A DNA stretch of 64,000 nt from NCBI RefSeq assembly GCF_038592905.1, contig NZ_CP151943.1:1026001-1090000 (forward strand), in the 5' to 3' direction. This document shows, piece by piece, positions 1-9,402 of the stretch. Below the pieces are notes generated by a model, which was not told the origin of the DNA, did no database searches, and was given only the letters and a program-made list of their open reading frames with translations. Made by a program: the position numbers and the translations under genes. The stretch comes from Neobacillus sp. FSL H8-0543. Its GTDB lineage: Bacteria; Bacillota; Bacilli; Bacillales; Cytobacillaceae. The first letter of the stretch is position 1. Every line of letters begins with the position of its first letter.

Positions 1-348
1 AATTAGACCTGAGGAAAGCTTGCCTGCAATTCTTGGTGCAAGGTCCTTACCAAGCGCTGTATGGCCTAAAACTAAGCCTTCTGGACTTTCTTGGACAAGC
101 ACTGCAAGTAATGCTTGAGCATAACCATCTGATGTATATTGGTTTAACTTTGCGTCTTCCACCACAACTACACGGTCTGCACCGTATTTTATTAATTCTG
201 CTCCTAAAGCGTTTACAGCTTCGCCAATTAATACACCAACAACTTCTCCGCCTTCAGCAACTGCTTTAGCAGCTCCTATTGCTTCGAAAGATACATTACG
301 TAAAGATCCATCTCGAGTTTCCCCTAATACTACTACTTTTCTAGACAT
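1..348 (-). CDS. etfA: Electron transfer flavoprotein alpha subunit (partial, C-terminus outside window)
   Basis: The first 116 residues of the ETF alpha subunit are seen. ETF alpha pairs with ETF beta and passes electrons from acyl-CoA dehydrogenases to the respiratory chain. The visible part is the N-terminal domain, opening MSRKVVVLGE. The ATG at 348 is preceded by a clear GGAGGT-like site. It is the last gene of the lcfA-fadR-fadB-etfB-etfA operon, 40 bp after etfB. The FAD-binding C-terminal domain lies beyond position 1, so the family call rests on the N-terminal domain and the etfB neighbour. Confidence 0.93.
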   Translation of the reverse strand, partial: MSRKVVVLGETRDGSLRNVSFEAIGAAKAVAEGGEVVGVLIGEAVNALGAELIKYGADRVVVVEDAKLNQYTSDGYAQALLAVLVQESPEGLVLGHTALGKDLAPRIAGKLSSGLI

Positions 349-388
349 TCCTTATACCTCCTGCAACTCATTTTTGTTGGAATTATAA

Positions 389-1162
389 TTAGACTACTTT
401 TGCTTCCGTATGAAGAAGTTGAACAAGTTCTTTCACCTGGTCGTTAATCTCTCCTGATAACACTTTTCCTGCTTCTTTCGCAGGAGGCAGATAAATTTCA
501 AGTGTTTTAGTTTTTGCTTCAACATCGTCCTCTTCAAGATCTAAATCATCTAATTCAAGTTCATCAAGCGGTTTCTTCTTCGCTTTCATAATTCCTGGTA
601 GTGACGGATAACGAGGCTCGTTCAAGCCTTGTTGTGCTGTAACCAACAATGGAAGGCTTGTTTCAATCACTTCAGAATCTCCTTCAACATCACGGGTGAC
701 CGTTACAGTTGTTCCGTCAATTTCAAGCTTTGTAATCGTCGTAACATAAGGAATGTCAAGCAATTCAGCCACACGAGGTCCTACCTGGCCTGAACCGCCG
801 TCAATGGCAACATTACCGCCCAAAATCAAATCGGCATCTTTATCCTTTAAGTATTCAGCAAGCAATTTTGCTGTTGTAAATTGGTCACTATTTTCAATAT
901 CATCTTCTATGTTTATTAAAACAGCTTTATCTGCTCCCATTGCAAGTGCAGTCCGCAATTGTTTTTCTGTTTCTTCGTTGCCTACGGAAATAACCGTTAC
1001 TTCTCCACCGTTAGCATCACGGACTTGAATGGCTTCTTCCACCGCATATTCATCATATGGATTAATGATGAATTCAGCACCATCTTCATTGATTTTTCCA
1101 CCGGAAATGGAGATCTTCTCCTCAGTATCAAACGTTCTTTTTAGTAATACATAAATGTTCAT
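389..1162 (-). CDS. etfB: Electron transfer flavoprotein beta subunit
   Basis: The 257-residue product has the usual ETF-beta length. It carries the AMP-binding stretch GGNVAIDGGSGQ near residues 115-126 and the family signature (V-x2-Q-x2-L-x2-P-R-x-P-x-L, then IMKAKKKP) at about 174-198. It forms the heterodimer with EtfA that accepts electrons during fatty-acid beta-oxidation. The ATG follows a strong GGAGGG site. It is separated from fadB by 110 bp containing a perfect 11-bp hairpin, so its level could be set partly independently of the upstream genes. Confidence 0.97.
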   Translation of the reverse strand: MNIYVLLKRTFDTEEKISISGGKINEDGAEFIINPYDEYAVEEAIQVRDANGGEVTVISVGNEETEKQLRTALAMGADKAVLINIEDDIENSDQFTTAKLLAEYLKDKDADLILGGNVAIDGGSGQVGPRVAELLDIPYVTTITKLEIDGTTVTVTRDVEGDSEVIETSLPLLVTAQQGLNEPRYPSLPGIMKAKKKPLDELELDDLDLEEDDVEAKTKTLEIYLPPAKEAGKVLSGEINDQVKELVQLLHTEAKVV

Positions 1163-1242
1163 GGTTTCCCTCCTATACTATAATGCAAACATTTTTTCAG
1201 TTCTAAAGATTAAGATAATTCATTTGAAAAAAATTTATTAAC

Positions 1243-1270
1243 TTATTAACGGGTATAAACCCGTTAATAA
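1243..1270 (-). terminator. Hairpin between fadB and etfB, possible attenuator
   Basis: This is an 11-bp perfect inverted repeat (TTATTAACGGG / CCCGTTAATAA) with a 6-nt loop, starting 3 bp after the fadB stop. On the transcribed strand a T-rich stretch follows after an 8-nt gap, so it is a weak or partial terminator, or a processing/stability hairpin inside the operon. Confidence 0.55.
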
Positions 1271-1272
1271 AG

Positions 1273-2046
1273 TTATTCCCCTGTAAACTGCGGCTGACGT
1301 TTCTCAATAAAGGCTTGAATGCCTTCTTTGCCGTCCTTTGATGCAAATACCTCACCAAATAATTCTGCTTCTCTTTTTGTACCTTCATAAAATTCTTCAG
1401 TCTTCGCATAATTCAATAGTTCAATCGCTGCACCGAGTGCACCAGGGCTTTTCTTAGTGATTTTTCTTGCCAGCTTATACGCATTTTCCAGGACTTCCGT
1501 TTCTGGATAAGCATGGTTGGCCAAGCCATATTGGACTGCTTCTAAACCTGTAATCGGTTCAGATGTAAACATCATTTCAGCTGCCATCGAAACACCTACA
1601 TATTTTGGCAAGCGTTGTGTTCCTGCGAAACCTGGAATGATTCCAAGCTGAAGCTCTGGGAGGCCAAGCTTTGCCGTTTCACTAACAAGGCGAATGTGAC
1701 ATGCCATTGCTAATTCCAAGCCGCCGCCTAGAGCCGCGCCATGGATGGCAGCTATAATTGGCTTAGGGAATTTTTCCATTCGGTCAAACAAATCTTGTCC
1801 AAATTTGCCAAGATCAGAAAATTCCTCAGAAGAATCAACAGCAGTAAATTCTTTTATGTCTGCTCCTGCCGAGAAAAATCTTCCTTCACCGTGAATAACA
1901 ACCACTCTCACTTCACGATTCGCTTCAATTTCATCAAGTACGAATGAAAGCTCTTTCAATAATCCTTTTGAAAGGGCATTTGCGGGTGGCCGCTCAATAG
2001 TAATTGTAGCAATATTATCTTGATTAGACAATTTTAAATATTCCAA
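1273..2046 (-). CDS. fadB: Enoyl-CoA hydratase
   Basis: This crotonase-family protein hydrates trans-2-enoyl-CoA in beta-oxidation. The oxyanion-hole segments (AALGGGLELA near residue 105) and both expected catalytic glutamates, in GGGLE and in LPELQLGIIPG, are present. I place the start at the TTG at 2046 because GGAGGGGG lies 5-6 bp upstream and the resulting 257 residues match family length. The longer frame to 2100 adds 18 non-conserved residues overlapping the 3' end of fadR. It corresponds to B. subtilis fadB/ysiB by sequence type and position between fadR and etfB. Confidence 0.93.
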   Translation of the reverse strand: MEYLKLSNQDNIATITIERPPANALSKGLLKELSFVLDEIEANREVRVVVIHGEGRFFSAGADIKEFTAVDSSEEFSDLGKFGQDLFDRMEKFPKPIIAAIHGAALGGGLELAMACHIRLVSETAKLGLPELQLGIIPGFAGTQRLPKYVGVSMAAEMMFTSEPITGLEAVQYGLANHAYPETEVLENAYKLARKITKKSPGALGAAIELLNYAKTEEFYEGTKREAELFGEVFASKDGKEGIQAFIEKRQPQFTGE

Positions 2047-2075
2047 TAGGTCCCCCTCCTTCTTCTGTTGAAGCT

Positions 2076-2669
2076 CTATTCTCTCTCCTGATTGCCGCAC
2101 CCATTTATCATTAGCTGATGAACAGGACCTGCAAGTGCCACCAAATCATATTTTTCTTCATTCAACACCCAGGTTGTTACGGTTTCATCCATCGTCCCAA
2201 ATATCATTTGCCGGGCAAGACGAACATCGAGGTTGTTGGAAAACTCACCCGTTTCTTTTCCTTCAATTAAGATTTTATCTATCACATCTAAATAACCTTT
2301 AAGAACTTTATTTATCCGCATACGGAGTTCTTTATTAGATTGGCGTAATTCAAGTTGTGTCACGATCGCCATGTGATGATCATCAGAAAGATTACGAAAA
2401 TGAGCTTCAACCATCATTAATAACTTCTCTGTTGCCGTCTGTTTTCCTGCTATCATTTCATCTATTTTTTCAATAAAGCTTCCCATTTTTTCTTCAAAGA
2501 GTGAGATGAGAATGTCTTCTTTGTTTTTAAAATACAAATAAATGGTGCCATCGGCGACACCTGCTTGCTTTGCAATTTTTGAAACCTGTGCTTGATGATA
2601 GCCAACTTCAGCTATAGCAATAACAGCAGCATCGATAATTTGCATATATTTCGGCTTGTTTTTTTTCAT
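2076..2669 (-). CDS. fadR: TetR-family fatty acid degradation regulator FadR
   Basis: This is a 197-residue TetR-family repressor. The N-terminal helix-turn-helix spans roughly residues 22-50 and includes QAGVADGTIYLYFKNKEDI. The C-terminal half is the all-helical ligand domain. In B. subtilis FadR (YsiA) represses beta-oxidation genes and is released by long-chain acyl-CoA. The same function is inferred here from operon position and from the 18-bp palindrome at 2711-2728, just upstream of this gene, which matches the known FadR box form. Confidence 0.93.
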   Translation of the reverse strand: MKKNKPKYMQIIDAAVIAIAEVGYHQAQVSKIAKQAGVADGTIYLYFKNKEDILISLFEEKMGSFIEKIDEMIAGKQTATEKLLMMVEAHFRNLSDDHHMAIVTQLELRQSNKELRMRINKVLKGYLDVIDKILIEGKETGEFSNNLDVRLARQMIFGTMDETVTTWVLNEEKYDLVALAGPVHQLMINGCGNQERE

Positions 2670-2710
2670 TGATGTTCTCCCTCTTTTGAGAAAATTTCAA
2701 AAAGAAAATA

Positions 2711-2728
2711 TGAATGAATAATCATTCA
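2711..2728. promoter_or_regulatory. FadR operator
   Basis: TGAATGA-ATAA-TCATTCA is an interrupted palindrome with perfect 7-bp arms that fits the Bacillus FadR box (TGAATGA N4 TCATTCA). It lies between lcfA and fadR, 42 bp before the fadR ATG, so it should autoregulate fadR and the genes downstream of it. I found no equally good copy at the lcfA promoter. Confidence 0.85.
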
Positions 2729-2841
2729 TATTTTTATAATAGTTTTAAGTTGTATTTATGTCAAGAAATACAACGCATTTTTTATAATACCTTACTTAGA
2801 TGAAAGGGACAAGTAGTATTATTCAAAAAAAAGAGGTTACG

Positions 2842-4545
2842 CTAGGCATGTTTTTTGCTATCTTCTTCTATTTTTCTGATTTCTTCTTCTACAAGTGTCC
2901 TCCTTAGAATTTTTCCGACTGCTGTTTTTGGTAATTCGTCTCTAAATTCATATAATCTAGGAGCTTTATAGGCTGCAAGAGATTGTCTTGCAAACTTGTT
3001 CAATTCTTCTTCGGTAACTTTTGAGCCCTCTTTGAGGACAATATAAACTTTCACCGTTTCACCGCGATATGGATCTGGAATCCCTGCAGCAACAACCTCC
3101 AGAACATCCTCATGTTCATATAATACTTCTTCAATTTCCCTAGGATAAATGTTAAAACCACCGGCAATAATCATATCCTTCTTCCTGTCCACTACATAAA
3201 AATAGCCCTGTTCATCCATATAACCAAGGTCACCCGTGTATAACCATCCATCCTTTATTGTTTCTTCTGTGGCATCCGGACGATTCCAATATCCTTTCAT
3301 CACTTGTGGACCTTTAATAATGATTTCACCAATTTCACCCACCGGCATCAGTTCACCCGTGTCCATTGAGACAATACGTGCTTCCGTATCTGGCCATGGA
3401 ACTCCAATACTTCCTCTCACTCGCGGACGATCCCATAAGAAATTAGAATGTGTGACGGGAGAAGATTCTGTTAGTCCATACCCTTCCACGAGTTTTCCGC
3501 CTGTAAGCTCCTCAAATTCATCTTGAACTTCATTAGGAAGCGGAGCAGAACCGCTAATACAGGAATCAATTGACGACAAATCATATTTATTTAAATCAGG
3601 ATGGTTCAATAATCCTATATAAATCGTTGGTGCTCCAGGAAAAAGAGTTGGACGCTGTTTTTGAATGGTCTTTAAAGTTGTCAGTGCATCAAATTTAGGG
3701 AGGATGATCATCTTATTCGCCTGCATAACCGTTAAAATTAGGACGGTTGTCATTCCATATACATGGAAAAACGGTACAATTCCTAAGACAGATTCTTCCC
3801 CAGGCTTACATTTATAAAGCCAACTGCTACACATCGATGAATTTGCAACCAAATTCTTATGTGTAAGCATAACCCCTTTTGGCTGACCCGTCGTTCCGCC
3901 TGTATATTGAAGAAGTGCAATATCCTCTTCAAAATCCATATCGGGTATGACAAGCGTGTTAAGCTTTCTATTTACAATTTCTTTTAACAAATGGGTACTG
4001 CCTTCATGTTTTACATTCACGACAATTCCATATTGTTTTTTCTGGATAAATGGATAAACTAAGTTTTTTGGAAATGGTAGATAATCTTTGATAGCGGTTA
4101 CAATAATATGTTTGAGTTCTGTCTGCGGCATTACTTTTGATACACGTGGATAGAGTATATCAAGGGTAATAATCGCTTTAGCTCCAGAATCCTTCATTTG
4201 ATATTCAAGTTCACGTTCTGTATATAATGGGTTTGTTTGTACGACTATGCCTCCAGCCATTAATATACCAAAATAGCTTATGACTGCCTGTGGAGTATTC
4301 GCTAGCATGATTGCAACCCGGTCACCCTTTGAAATACCTATTTCCTGAAGATAACTGGCAAACGATAGTGTTTCTTCATAAAGCTCTCGGTATGACATTT
4401 CCTTTCCCATAAAATGTATCGCAATTTTTTCAGGGAACTTTCTAAATGCATTAATTAAATACTGCTGTACCGGTTCTTTGGAATATTCCAAAGAGGCTGG
4501 AATTTCCTCAGGGTAATGCTGGAGCCATGGTTTAGAATCGTACAT
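2842..4545 (-). CDS. lcfA: Long-chain-fatty-acid--CoA ligase
   Basis: This 567-residue adenylate-forming enzyme activates long-chain fatty acids to acyl-CoA using ATP. The P-loop YTGGTTGQPKG is at 214-224. The C-terminal hinge and lysine region are represented by GWLYTGDLGY, VVDRKKDMIIAGGFNIYP and PKTAVGKILRR, so all ten AMP-binding enzyme landmarks appear intact. It is the first gene of the degradation operon and supplies both the substrate of beta-oxidation and the acyl-CoA that induces FadR. The ATG is preceded by AAGGAGGG. Confidence 0.96.
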   Translation of the reverse strand: MYDSKPWLQHYPEEIPASLEYSKEPVQQYLINAFRKFPEKIAIHFMGKEMSYRELYEETLSFASYLQEIGISKGDRVAIMLANTPQAVISYFGILMAGGIVVQTNPLYTERELEYQMKDSGAKAIITLDILYPRVSKVMPQTELKHIIVTAIKDYLPFPKNLVYPFIQKKQYGIVVNVKHEGSTHLLKEIVNRKLNTLVIPDMDFEEDIALLQYTGGTTGQPKGVMLTHKNLVANSSMCSSWLYKCKPGEESVLGIVPFFHVYGMTTVLILTVMQANKMIILPKFDALTTLKTIQKQRPTLFPGAPTIYIGLLNHPDLNKYDLSSIDSCISGSAPLPNEVQDEFEELTGGKLVEGYGLTESSPVTHSNFLWDRPRVRGSIGVPWPDTEARIVSMDTGELMPVGEIGEIIIKGPQVMKGYWNRPDATEETIKDGWLYTGDLGYMDEQGYFYVVDRKKDMIIAGGFNIYPREIEEVLYEHEDVLEVVAAGIPDPYRGETVKVYIVLKEGSKVTEEELNKFARQSLAAYKAPRLYEFRDELPKTAVGKILRRTLVEEEIRKIEEDSKKHA

Positions 4546-4591
4546 ATTAACCCTCCTTTTTTACTATTGCAAAATTTTCCACTTCTCTCTT

Positions 4592-4620
4592 ATTATATTA
4601 TAGTCAGACTCTTTAAACAA
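4592..4620 (-). promoter_or_regulatory. Sigma-A promoter for lcfA operon
   Basis: On the minus strand the -35 TTGTTT (4615-4620) and -10 TATAAT (4592-4597) are separated by exactly 17 bp, 47 bp before the lcfA ATG. Confidence 0.7.
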
Positions 4621-4670
4621 TTGGATTAACAATATAATCCAAAAATTGTTCGTTCCTTCACAACTTCAAA

Positions 4671-4709
4671 AGATAAAATAAAAATCACCGCTGCACCAAC
4701 AGCGATGAT
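4671..4709 (-). terminator. Intrinsic terminator after the zapA-to-small-ORF operon
   Basis: The hairpin ATCATCGCTG / CAGCGGTGAT (one G-U or A-C mismatch, 6-nt loop) is followed on the minus strand by TTTTATTTTATC. It ends the upstream operon just before the lcfA promoter. Confidence 0.8.
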
Positions 4710-4716
4710 TCATTAT

Positions 4717-4800
4717 TCAAGCAAAAAATATCATATATATTAAACCAATTAGCAAAAACAAACCGCATAAACCAAGAAGTACTTTAGCTAATATCTCCAC
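4717..4800 (-). CDS. 27-residue single-pass membrane peptide
   Basis: This GTG-initiated frame encodes MEILAKVLLGLCGLFLLIGL followed by IYMIFFA and a TGA stop. It is a short charged N-terminus followed by about 20 hydrophobic residues, that is, one membrane segment. GGGGAG lies 8 bp upstream of the GTG. The gene begins 17 bp after the yshE stop and ends 8 bp before the operon terminator, so it sits as a proper last cistron. I know no family for it. The space between yshE and the terminator would otherwise be empty. Alternative: a chance open frame in AT-rich DNA. Confidence 0.55.
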   Translation of the reverse strand: MEILAKVLLGLCGLFLLIGLIYMIFFA

Positions 4801-4817
4801 TTTTTAATCTCCCCTTG

Positions 4818-5222
4818 TTAAATTCCCGCCCCAATAACATAGGATAACCCGATCGACAGGACCATCGAAATAAAACCGACAGCAAGATTTCTATTCTTTA
4901 TTTCGTCATCGATATTAAATTTAGGAGTTAAAAATTCAAAGATAAAGTATCCAATCAATAATAAGAAAAACCCAAAAACTCCCCAGCCAACCATCGTAAC
5001 CAATGAATCGTTGTGTTCTATTGAGAAACGAAAAATGTTAGCAATACCGAATATTTTCCCGCCTGTAGCCATCGCCACTGCCAGATTTCCCTTTTTGATT
5101 TCTTCCCAGTTTTTATATTTAGTTACCAATTCAAAAATTGTCAGAAACACAACCATACATAAAATAACTACACTATAATAGGCCGCCGTCTGAATATACT
5201 CGTTCTCCCAAAATTGGTCCAT
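4818..5222 (-). CDS. yshE: DUF350 membrane protein
   Basis: This is a 134-residue protein with four predicted membrane segments (about 13-33, 48-66, 78-96 and 115-133), typical of a DUF350 (UPF0719) unit. The polar stretch with KYKNWEEIKKGNLAVA and the later DDEIKNRNLAVGF form the internal repeat seen in this family. Biochemical function is unknown. It follows mutS2 by 18 bp in the zapA-cvpA-polX-mutS2 operon, the same place as B. subtilis yshE. Confidence 0.88.
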   Translation of the reverse strand: MDQFWENEYIQTAAYYSVVILCMVVFLTIFELVTKYKNWEEIKKGNLAVAMATGGKIFGIANIFRFSIEHNDSLVTMVGWGVFGFFLLLIGYFIFEFLTPKFNIDDEIKNRNLAVGFISMVLSIGLSYVIGAGI

Positions 5223-5240
5223 TCCGATTCTCCCTGAATA

Positions 5241-7598
5241 TTATTTAAATTCAACGATTGTGACACCTGAGCCGCCCTCGCCTGCTTCACCAAAGCGAAT
5301 TTTCTTAACGGAGCGGTGGTTTCGTAAATACTCTTGAACTCCCTGTCTTAATGCACCTGTTCCTTTTCCATGAATAATTGAAACACGAGGGTAATTTGAT
5401 AATAACGCATCATCAATATACTTTTCCACTCTGGAAAGTGCTGCCTCATATCTTTCACCGCGTAAGTCTAACTCAAGCTTAACGTCATTATCTCTGCCTT
5501 TAACGATTGCCATCGGTCTCGTTTCGACTTGTTTGGGGGCACCGATATACTCCATGTCCTTCTCTTTTACCTTCATTTTCATGATTCCAATTTGAACTTG
5601 CCATTCGCTGTCAGACACTCGTTCAAGAAGGGTCCCTTTTTGGTCAAAGGTTAAAACTTTTATTTCATCACCAGACATCAATGTCGGCTTTTTGGATTTT
5701 TTACTAATTTGTTTCGCTGATTTTGTAATTTCTGGTGTGGCCGCTTCGAGACGTCGCTTCGCATCAATTAATTCGTGCTCCTTGATATCAGCATGCTTTT
5801 CTATTCTCATTTTACGGAGATCACGAATCACACTTTCTGCTTCACTTTTTGCCTCATCAATGATCTTTTCTGCCTTTTCAGCAGCCTTTTCGAGCATGGA
5901 GTCTTTGTTCTCGTAAAATTCCTGCATTTGCTTTTGCATTTCTTGATGAAGTTTTTCAGCCTGTCTTAAATAATCACGGGCTTCTTGTTGCTCCACTTCT
6001 GCCTGACGCTTACTGTCTTCTAACGAAGCGATCATCTTATCGATTTGATTCGTATCCTCACTGACATGGGATCTGGCTGATTGAATAACCCGTTCGCTTA
6101 ATCCTAACCGTTTTGAAATTTCAAAGGCGTTACTTCGCCCTGGTACACCAAGCAAAAGCTTATATGTGGGGCTTAGTGACTCAACATCGAATTCTACACT
6201 AGCGTTTAATACACCTTCACGGTTATAGCCATATGCCTTCAATTCGGGATAATGGGTAGTGGCAATTACTCGGGCACCTCTTTTGTGCACCTCATCAAGG
6301 ATTGAAATTGCCAGTGCCGCCCCTTCCTGCGGATCGGTTCCAGCACCTAGTTCATCAAATAATACGAGGCTATTGAAACCGACATTTTCCAATATATCCA
6401 CGATATTTACCATATGTGAAGAAAATGTACTCAAGCTTTGTTCAATCGACTGTTCATCGCCGATATCTGCATAAATCGAATTAAAAACAGCCAGTTCCGA
6501 GCCATCATAAGCAGGAACCTGTAACCCGGCTTGCGCCATTAAAGAACATAAACCAAGGGTTTTTAACGTGACGGTTTTACCTCCGGTGTTTGGTCCGGTA
6601 ATGACAATTGTCGTATAATCTTTCCCGAGCATAATATCATTGGCAACGACTTCATCGCTCGGGATTAAAGGATGTCTAGCTTTATATAAAGCAATTCTTC
6701 CGTCATTATTCATAAGCGGCATTGATGCTTTGATTTGACGGCCATACCTTGCTTTTGCAAAAATAAAATCCAGATTTGTCAGGATTTCAACTATGATCTG
6801 CAGCTCAGCCTCATGTTCTGCTGTGTTAGACGAAAGCTCTGTTAGTATTCTTTCAATTTCAACCTGCTCTTTTACACGAATATCCTGCAATTGGTTGTTA
6901 AGTTGAACAATGACCTGCGGCTCGATAAATAACGTTTGTCCAGAAGCACTTTGATCATGGATAATACCGCCATAATGGCTCCTGTATTCCTGTTTAACAG
7001 GGATAACAAAGCGATCATTTCGAATAGTAACAATCGCATCCGATAACATTTTCTGGGCGTTTGATGAGCGAATCATACTCTCTAATTTTTCTCGAACTTT
7101 TGCTTCATTAGAGCGGAGCTGTTGTCTTAAGGTGCGTAGCAGCTGACTGGCACTATCGAGCACCTCACCACTTTCATCGATGGCCATTTTAATGGTTTGC
7201 TCTAAGTTTGTTAATGGGATAATCCGCTCCACTTGCTCCATTAAAATCGGAATTTCCGTTCTTTCTTCCGCGATTTCCTCAATAAAGCGTTTCATTTTTC
7301 TGCTTGCATGAATCGTACTGGCTACCTGAACCAATTCATGAGGACTTAGAACACCACCAATGACCGAGCGTTTAATATGAGCACGGATATCATATATTCC
7401 TGATAACGGAACATTTCCTTTTATCCTTAATACAGTTGCTGATTCATCCGTTTCTGCTTGAAGCCTGACTACTTCTTCAAAATCCGTTGATGGAATTAAT
7501 TGTTTTATTTTACCTTGACCAAGTGTAGAGGTGGCATGCGCTAGCAGCTGTTCTCTCACCTTTGTGAATTCTAATACTTTTAGTACTCTGTCTTGCAT
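5241..7598 (-). CDS. mutS2: Endonuclease MutS2 / ribosome collision factor
   Basis: The 785 residues comprise a MutS-like core, the ABC ATPase with Walker A GPNTGGKT at 335-342 and the signature region around LSTFSSHM, a long Lys/Glu-rich coiled coil (about 510-620), and a C-terminal Smr domain with [12 protein letters not shown] and the HGKGTGALR loop. Family members suppress recombination and in B. subtilis act on collided ribosomes. The DNA-mismatch domain I of MutS is absent, as expected for MutS2. It is 15 bp after polX. Confidence 0.96.
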   Translation of the reverse strand: MQDRVLKVLEFTKVREQLLAHATSTLGQGKIKQLIPSTDFEEVVRLQAETDESATVLRIKGNVPLSGIYDIRAHIKRSVIGGVLSPHELVQVASTIHASRKMKRFIEEIAEERTEIPILMEQVERIIPLTNLEQTIKMAIDESGEVLDSASQLLRTLRQQLRSNEAKVREKLESMIRSSNAQKMLSDAIVTIRNDRFVIPVKQEYRSHYGGIIHDQSASGQTLFIEPQVIVQLNNQLQDIRVKEQVEIERILTELSSNTAEHEAELQIIVEILTNLDFIFAKARYGRQIKASMPLMNNDGRIALYKARHPLIPSDEVVANDIMLGKDYTTIVITGPNTGGKTVTLKTLGLCSLMAQAGLQVPAYDGSELAVFNSIYADIGDEQSIEQSLSTFSSHMVNIVDILENVGFNSLVLFDELGAGTDPQEGAALAISILDEVHKRGARVIATTHYPELKAYGYNREGVLNASVEFDVESLSPTYKLLLGVPGRSNAFEISKRLGLSERVIQSARSHVSEDTNQIDKMIASLEDSKRQAEVEQQEARDYLRQAEKLHQEMQKQMQEFYENKDSMLEKAAEKAEKIIDEAKSEAESVIRDLRKMRIEKHADIKEHELIDAKRRLEAATPEITKSAKQISKKSKKPTLMSGDEIKVLTFDQKGTLLERVSDSEWQVQIGIMKMKVKEKDMEYIGAPKQVETRPMAIVKGRDNDVKLELDLRGERYEAALSRVEKYIDDALLSNYPRVSIIHGKGTGALRQGVQEYLRNHRSVKKIRFGEAGEGGSGVTIVEFK

Positions 7599-7613
7599 GG
7601 AGTTAATCCTCCT

Positions 7614-9332
7614 TTAGTTTCGATTATGCAAAAATTCTAACAGATCATTCGTCTCAAGGGCATTAATAACAGATGATTTTTTTATCCAGCCCTTTTTAGC
7701 CGCAGACACTCCGATCTCCATATGTGCTAATGTGTCCACTTTATGTGCATCTGTATTGATGAGTATTTTAACACCTGCATCCTGAGCTTTTCTCAAACTC
7801 TCAGCTGCAAGGTCAAGTCTGTTTGGGTTTGCATTTAATTCTAAAGCCGTATTTGTTTCTTTGGCTAATTCAATCAGTAAATCGATATCAACATCATACC
7901 CCTCACGCCGACCAATCTTTCTGCCTGTTGGATGGGCAATTAAATCAACATGGGCATTCTTTAATGCCGTCCTCATTCGCTCCATGATTTTTTCCCTTGG
8001 CTGTGAAAAAGCAGAATGAATCGAGGCAATGACAAAGTCCATTTCAGCTAAAAAGTCGTCTTCGTAATCGAGTGACCCATCTGGCAAAATGTCCATTTCT
8101 ACACCTGAAAGGATAAGAATATCATCATATTTTTCATTTAATTTTTTAATTTCTTCTTTTTGCTGCAGTAAACGCTCTGCTGTCAGTCCATTCGCAACTT
8201 TTAAATACTTAGAATGATCGGTAATGGCCATGTACCTATATCCTCGCTCCCGACAGGCCAGCACCATCTCTTCAATTGAATGAGCCCCATCACTCCAAGT
8301 AGAGTGCATATGAAGGTCACCCTTAATATCTTCTAGTTCAATTAGCTCCTCGGTAGGAGAAAACTCTTCAACTTCTCTACCATCCTCTCTAATTTCTGGA
8401 GGTATAAAGGGAAGGTCAAAATGCTGGAAAAATTCCTCTTCAGAAGTGAACGTAAGAATTTCTCCTGTTTCAACATTTTCGACACCGTACTCGCTTATCT
8501 TTTCACCCCGTTCCTTCGCCAATTGTCTCATGCGGACATTATGGTCTTTTGAGCCTGTAAAATGGTGAAGCGTAGTCGTAAACTCTTCAGGTTTAACGAG
8601 ACGAAAATCAACAGAAACATCATAATCGTATGCTAATACGAGTGAAACCTTTGTATCTCCGGCACCGATTACCTCTTTTTTATCTGGCAGGTCGAGCAAA
8701 TGCTGTTTAACGATTTCGAGATGCTCGGTAGCAATAATGAAGTCTAAATCCTTTATTGTCTCGCGCATTCTCCGTAAACTTCCTGCTCGTGAGAATTGGT
8801 GAATCTCCGGGATTCCAGCAAGTATAGATTCTATTTTTTCAGCGATTGGAAGCATATAGGCAAGAGGAAGCCTGTCTGGTCTTGATCCCACATTTGCAAT
8901 CGCGCTTAGTATTTTTTCTTCAGTCTTTTTACCAAATCCTGCTAGTAACTGGACCTTCCCTGCCTTACATGCTTCTTCCAAGCTAGTAACATCTTCAATA
9001 CCGATTTCTTTATAGAGCTTCGCAATTTTCTTACCGCCTAGTCCCGGCAATTGTAATAACGGGATTAATCCGCGCGGGACTTCATTCTTAAGTTCATTTA
9101 AAACCGTAGATGAACCCTCTGTTATGTATTCCTCAATAACGGCAGCGGTGCCTTTGCCAATACCTGAAATGGCTGTAAAGTCCTCAATGTCAGATAAACT
9201 CCGATCATCAAACTCCAGTGCCGACGCCGCTTTGCGGAAGGCCGATACCTTGAAGGGATTTTCACCTTTTAACTCCAAGTAGACAGCAATTGTTTCTAAT
9301 AAGCGAATTAAATCCTTTTTATTTATCTCCAT
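7614..9332 (-). CDS. polX: DNA polymerase X family with PHP exonuclease
   Basis: The protein joins an N-terminal PolX module (helix-hairpin-helix motifs such as GLGGKKIAKLYKEIG, and the catalytic DLDFIIAT and VDFRLV acidic pairs) to a C-terminal PHP domain with DLHMHSTWSDG and further His/Asp metal ligands (DHSKY, HPTGR, NTDAH). It fills gaps in base excision repair and has 3'-5' exonuclease activity in B. subtilis. I choose the ATG at 9332 because AAGGAGGGTGG is 5 bp upstream. That gives 572 residues, close to the known 570, while nine extra residues to 9359 lack support. Confidence 0.95.
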   Translation of the reverse strand: MEINKKDLIRLLETIAVYLELKGENPFKVSAFRKAASALEFDDRSLSDIEDFTAISGIGKGTAAVIEEYITEGSSTVLNELKNEVPRGLIPLLQLPGLGGKKIAKLYKEIGIEDVTSLEEACKAGKVQLLAGFGKKTEEKILSAIANVGSRPDRLPLAYMLPIAEKIESILAGIPEIHQFSRAGSLRRMRETIKDLDFIIATEHLEIVKQHLLDLPDKKEVIGAGDTKVSLVLAYDYDVSVDFRLVKPEEFTTTLHHFTGSKDHNVRMRQLAKERGEKISEYGVENVETGEILTFTSEEEFFQHFDLPFIPPEIREDGREVEEFSPTEELIELEDIKGDLHMHSTWSDGAHSIEEMVLACRERGYRYMAITDHSKYLKVANGLTAERLLQQKEEIKKLNEKYDDILILSGVEMDILPDGSLDYEDDFLAEMDFVIASIHSAFSQPREKIMERMRTALKNAHVDLIAHPTGRKIGRREGYDVDIDLLIELAKETNTALELNANPNRLDLAAESLRKAQDAGVKILINTDAHKVDTLAHMEIGVSAAKKGWIKKSSVINALETNDLLEFLHNRN

Positions 9333-9402
9333 AGAATCCACCCTCCTTGGGATTAGCATTTTCTATTTAAGGATATTTAATATGAAAAGAAAAACTTCTC
9401 TG

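Noticed and set aside
33..269. Plus-strand frame rich in Leu/Gln.
   Set aside because: It is antisense to etfA and its composition is a shadow of that gene; no ribosome site.
1203..1409. Minus-strand 68-codon frame overlapping the 3' end of fadB.
   Set aside because: It overlaps fadB in another frame and includes the intergenic hairpin; no family or ribosome site.
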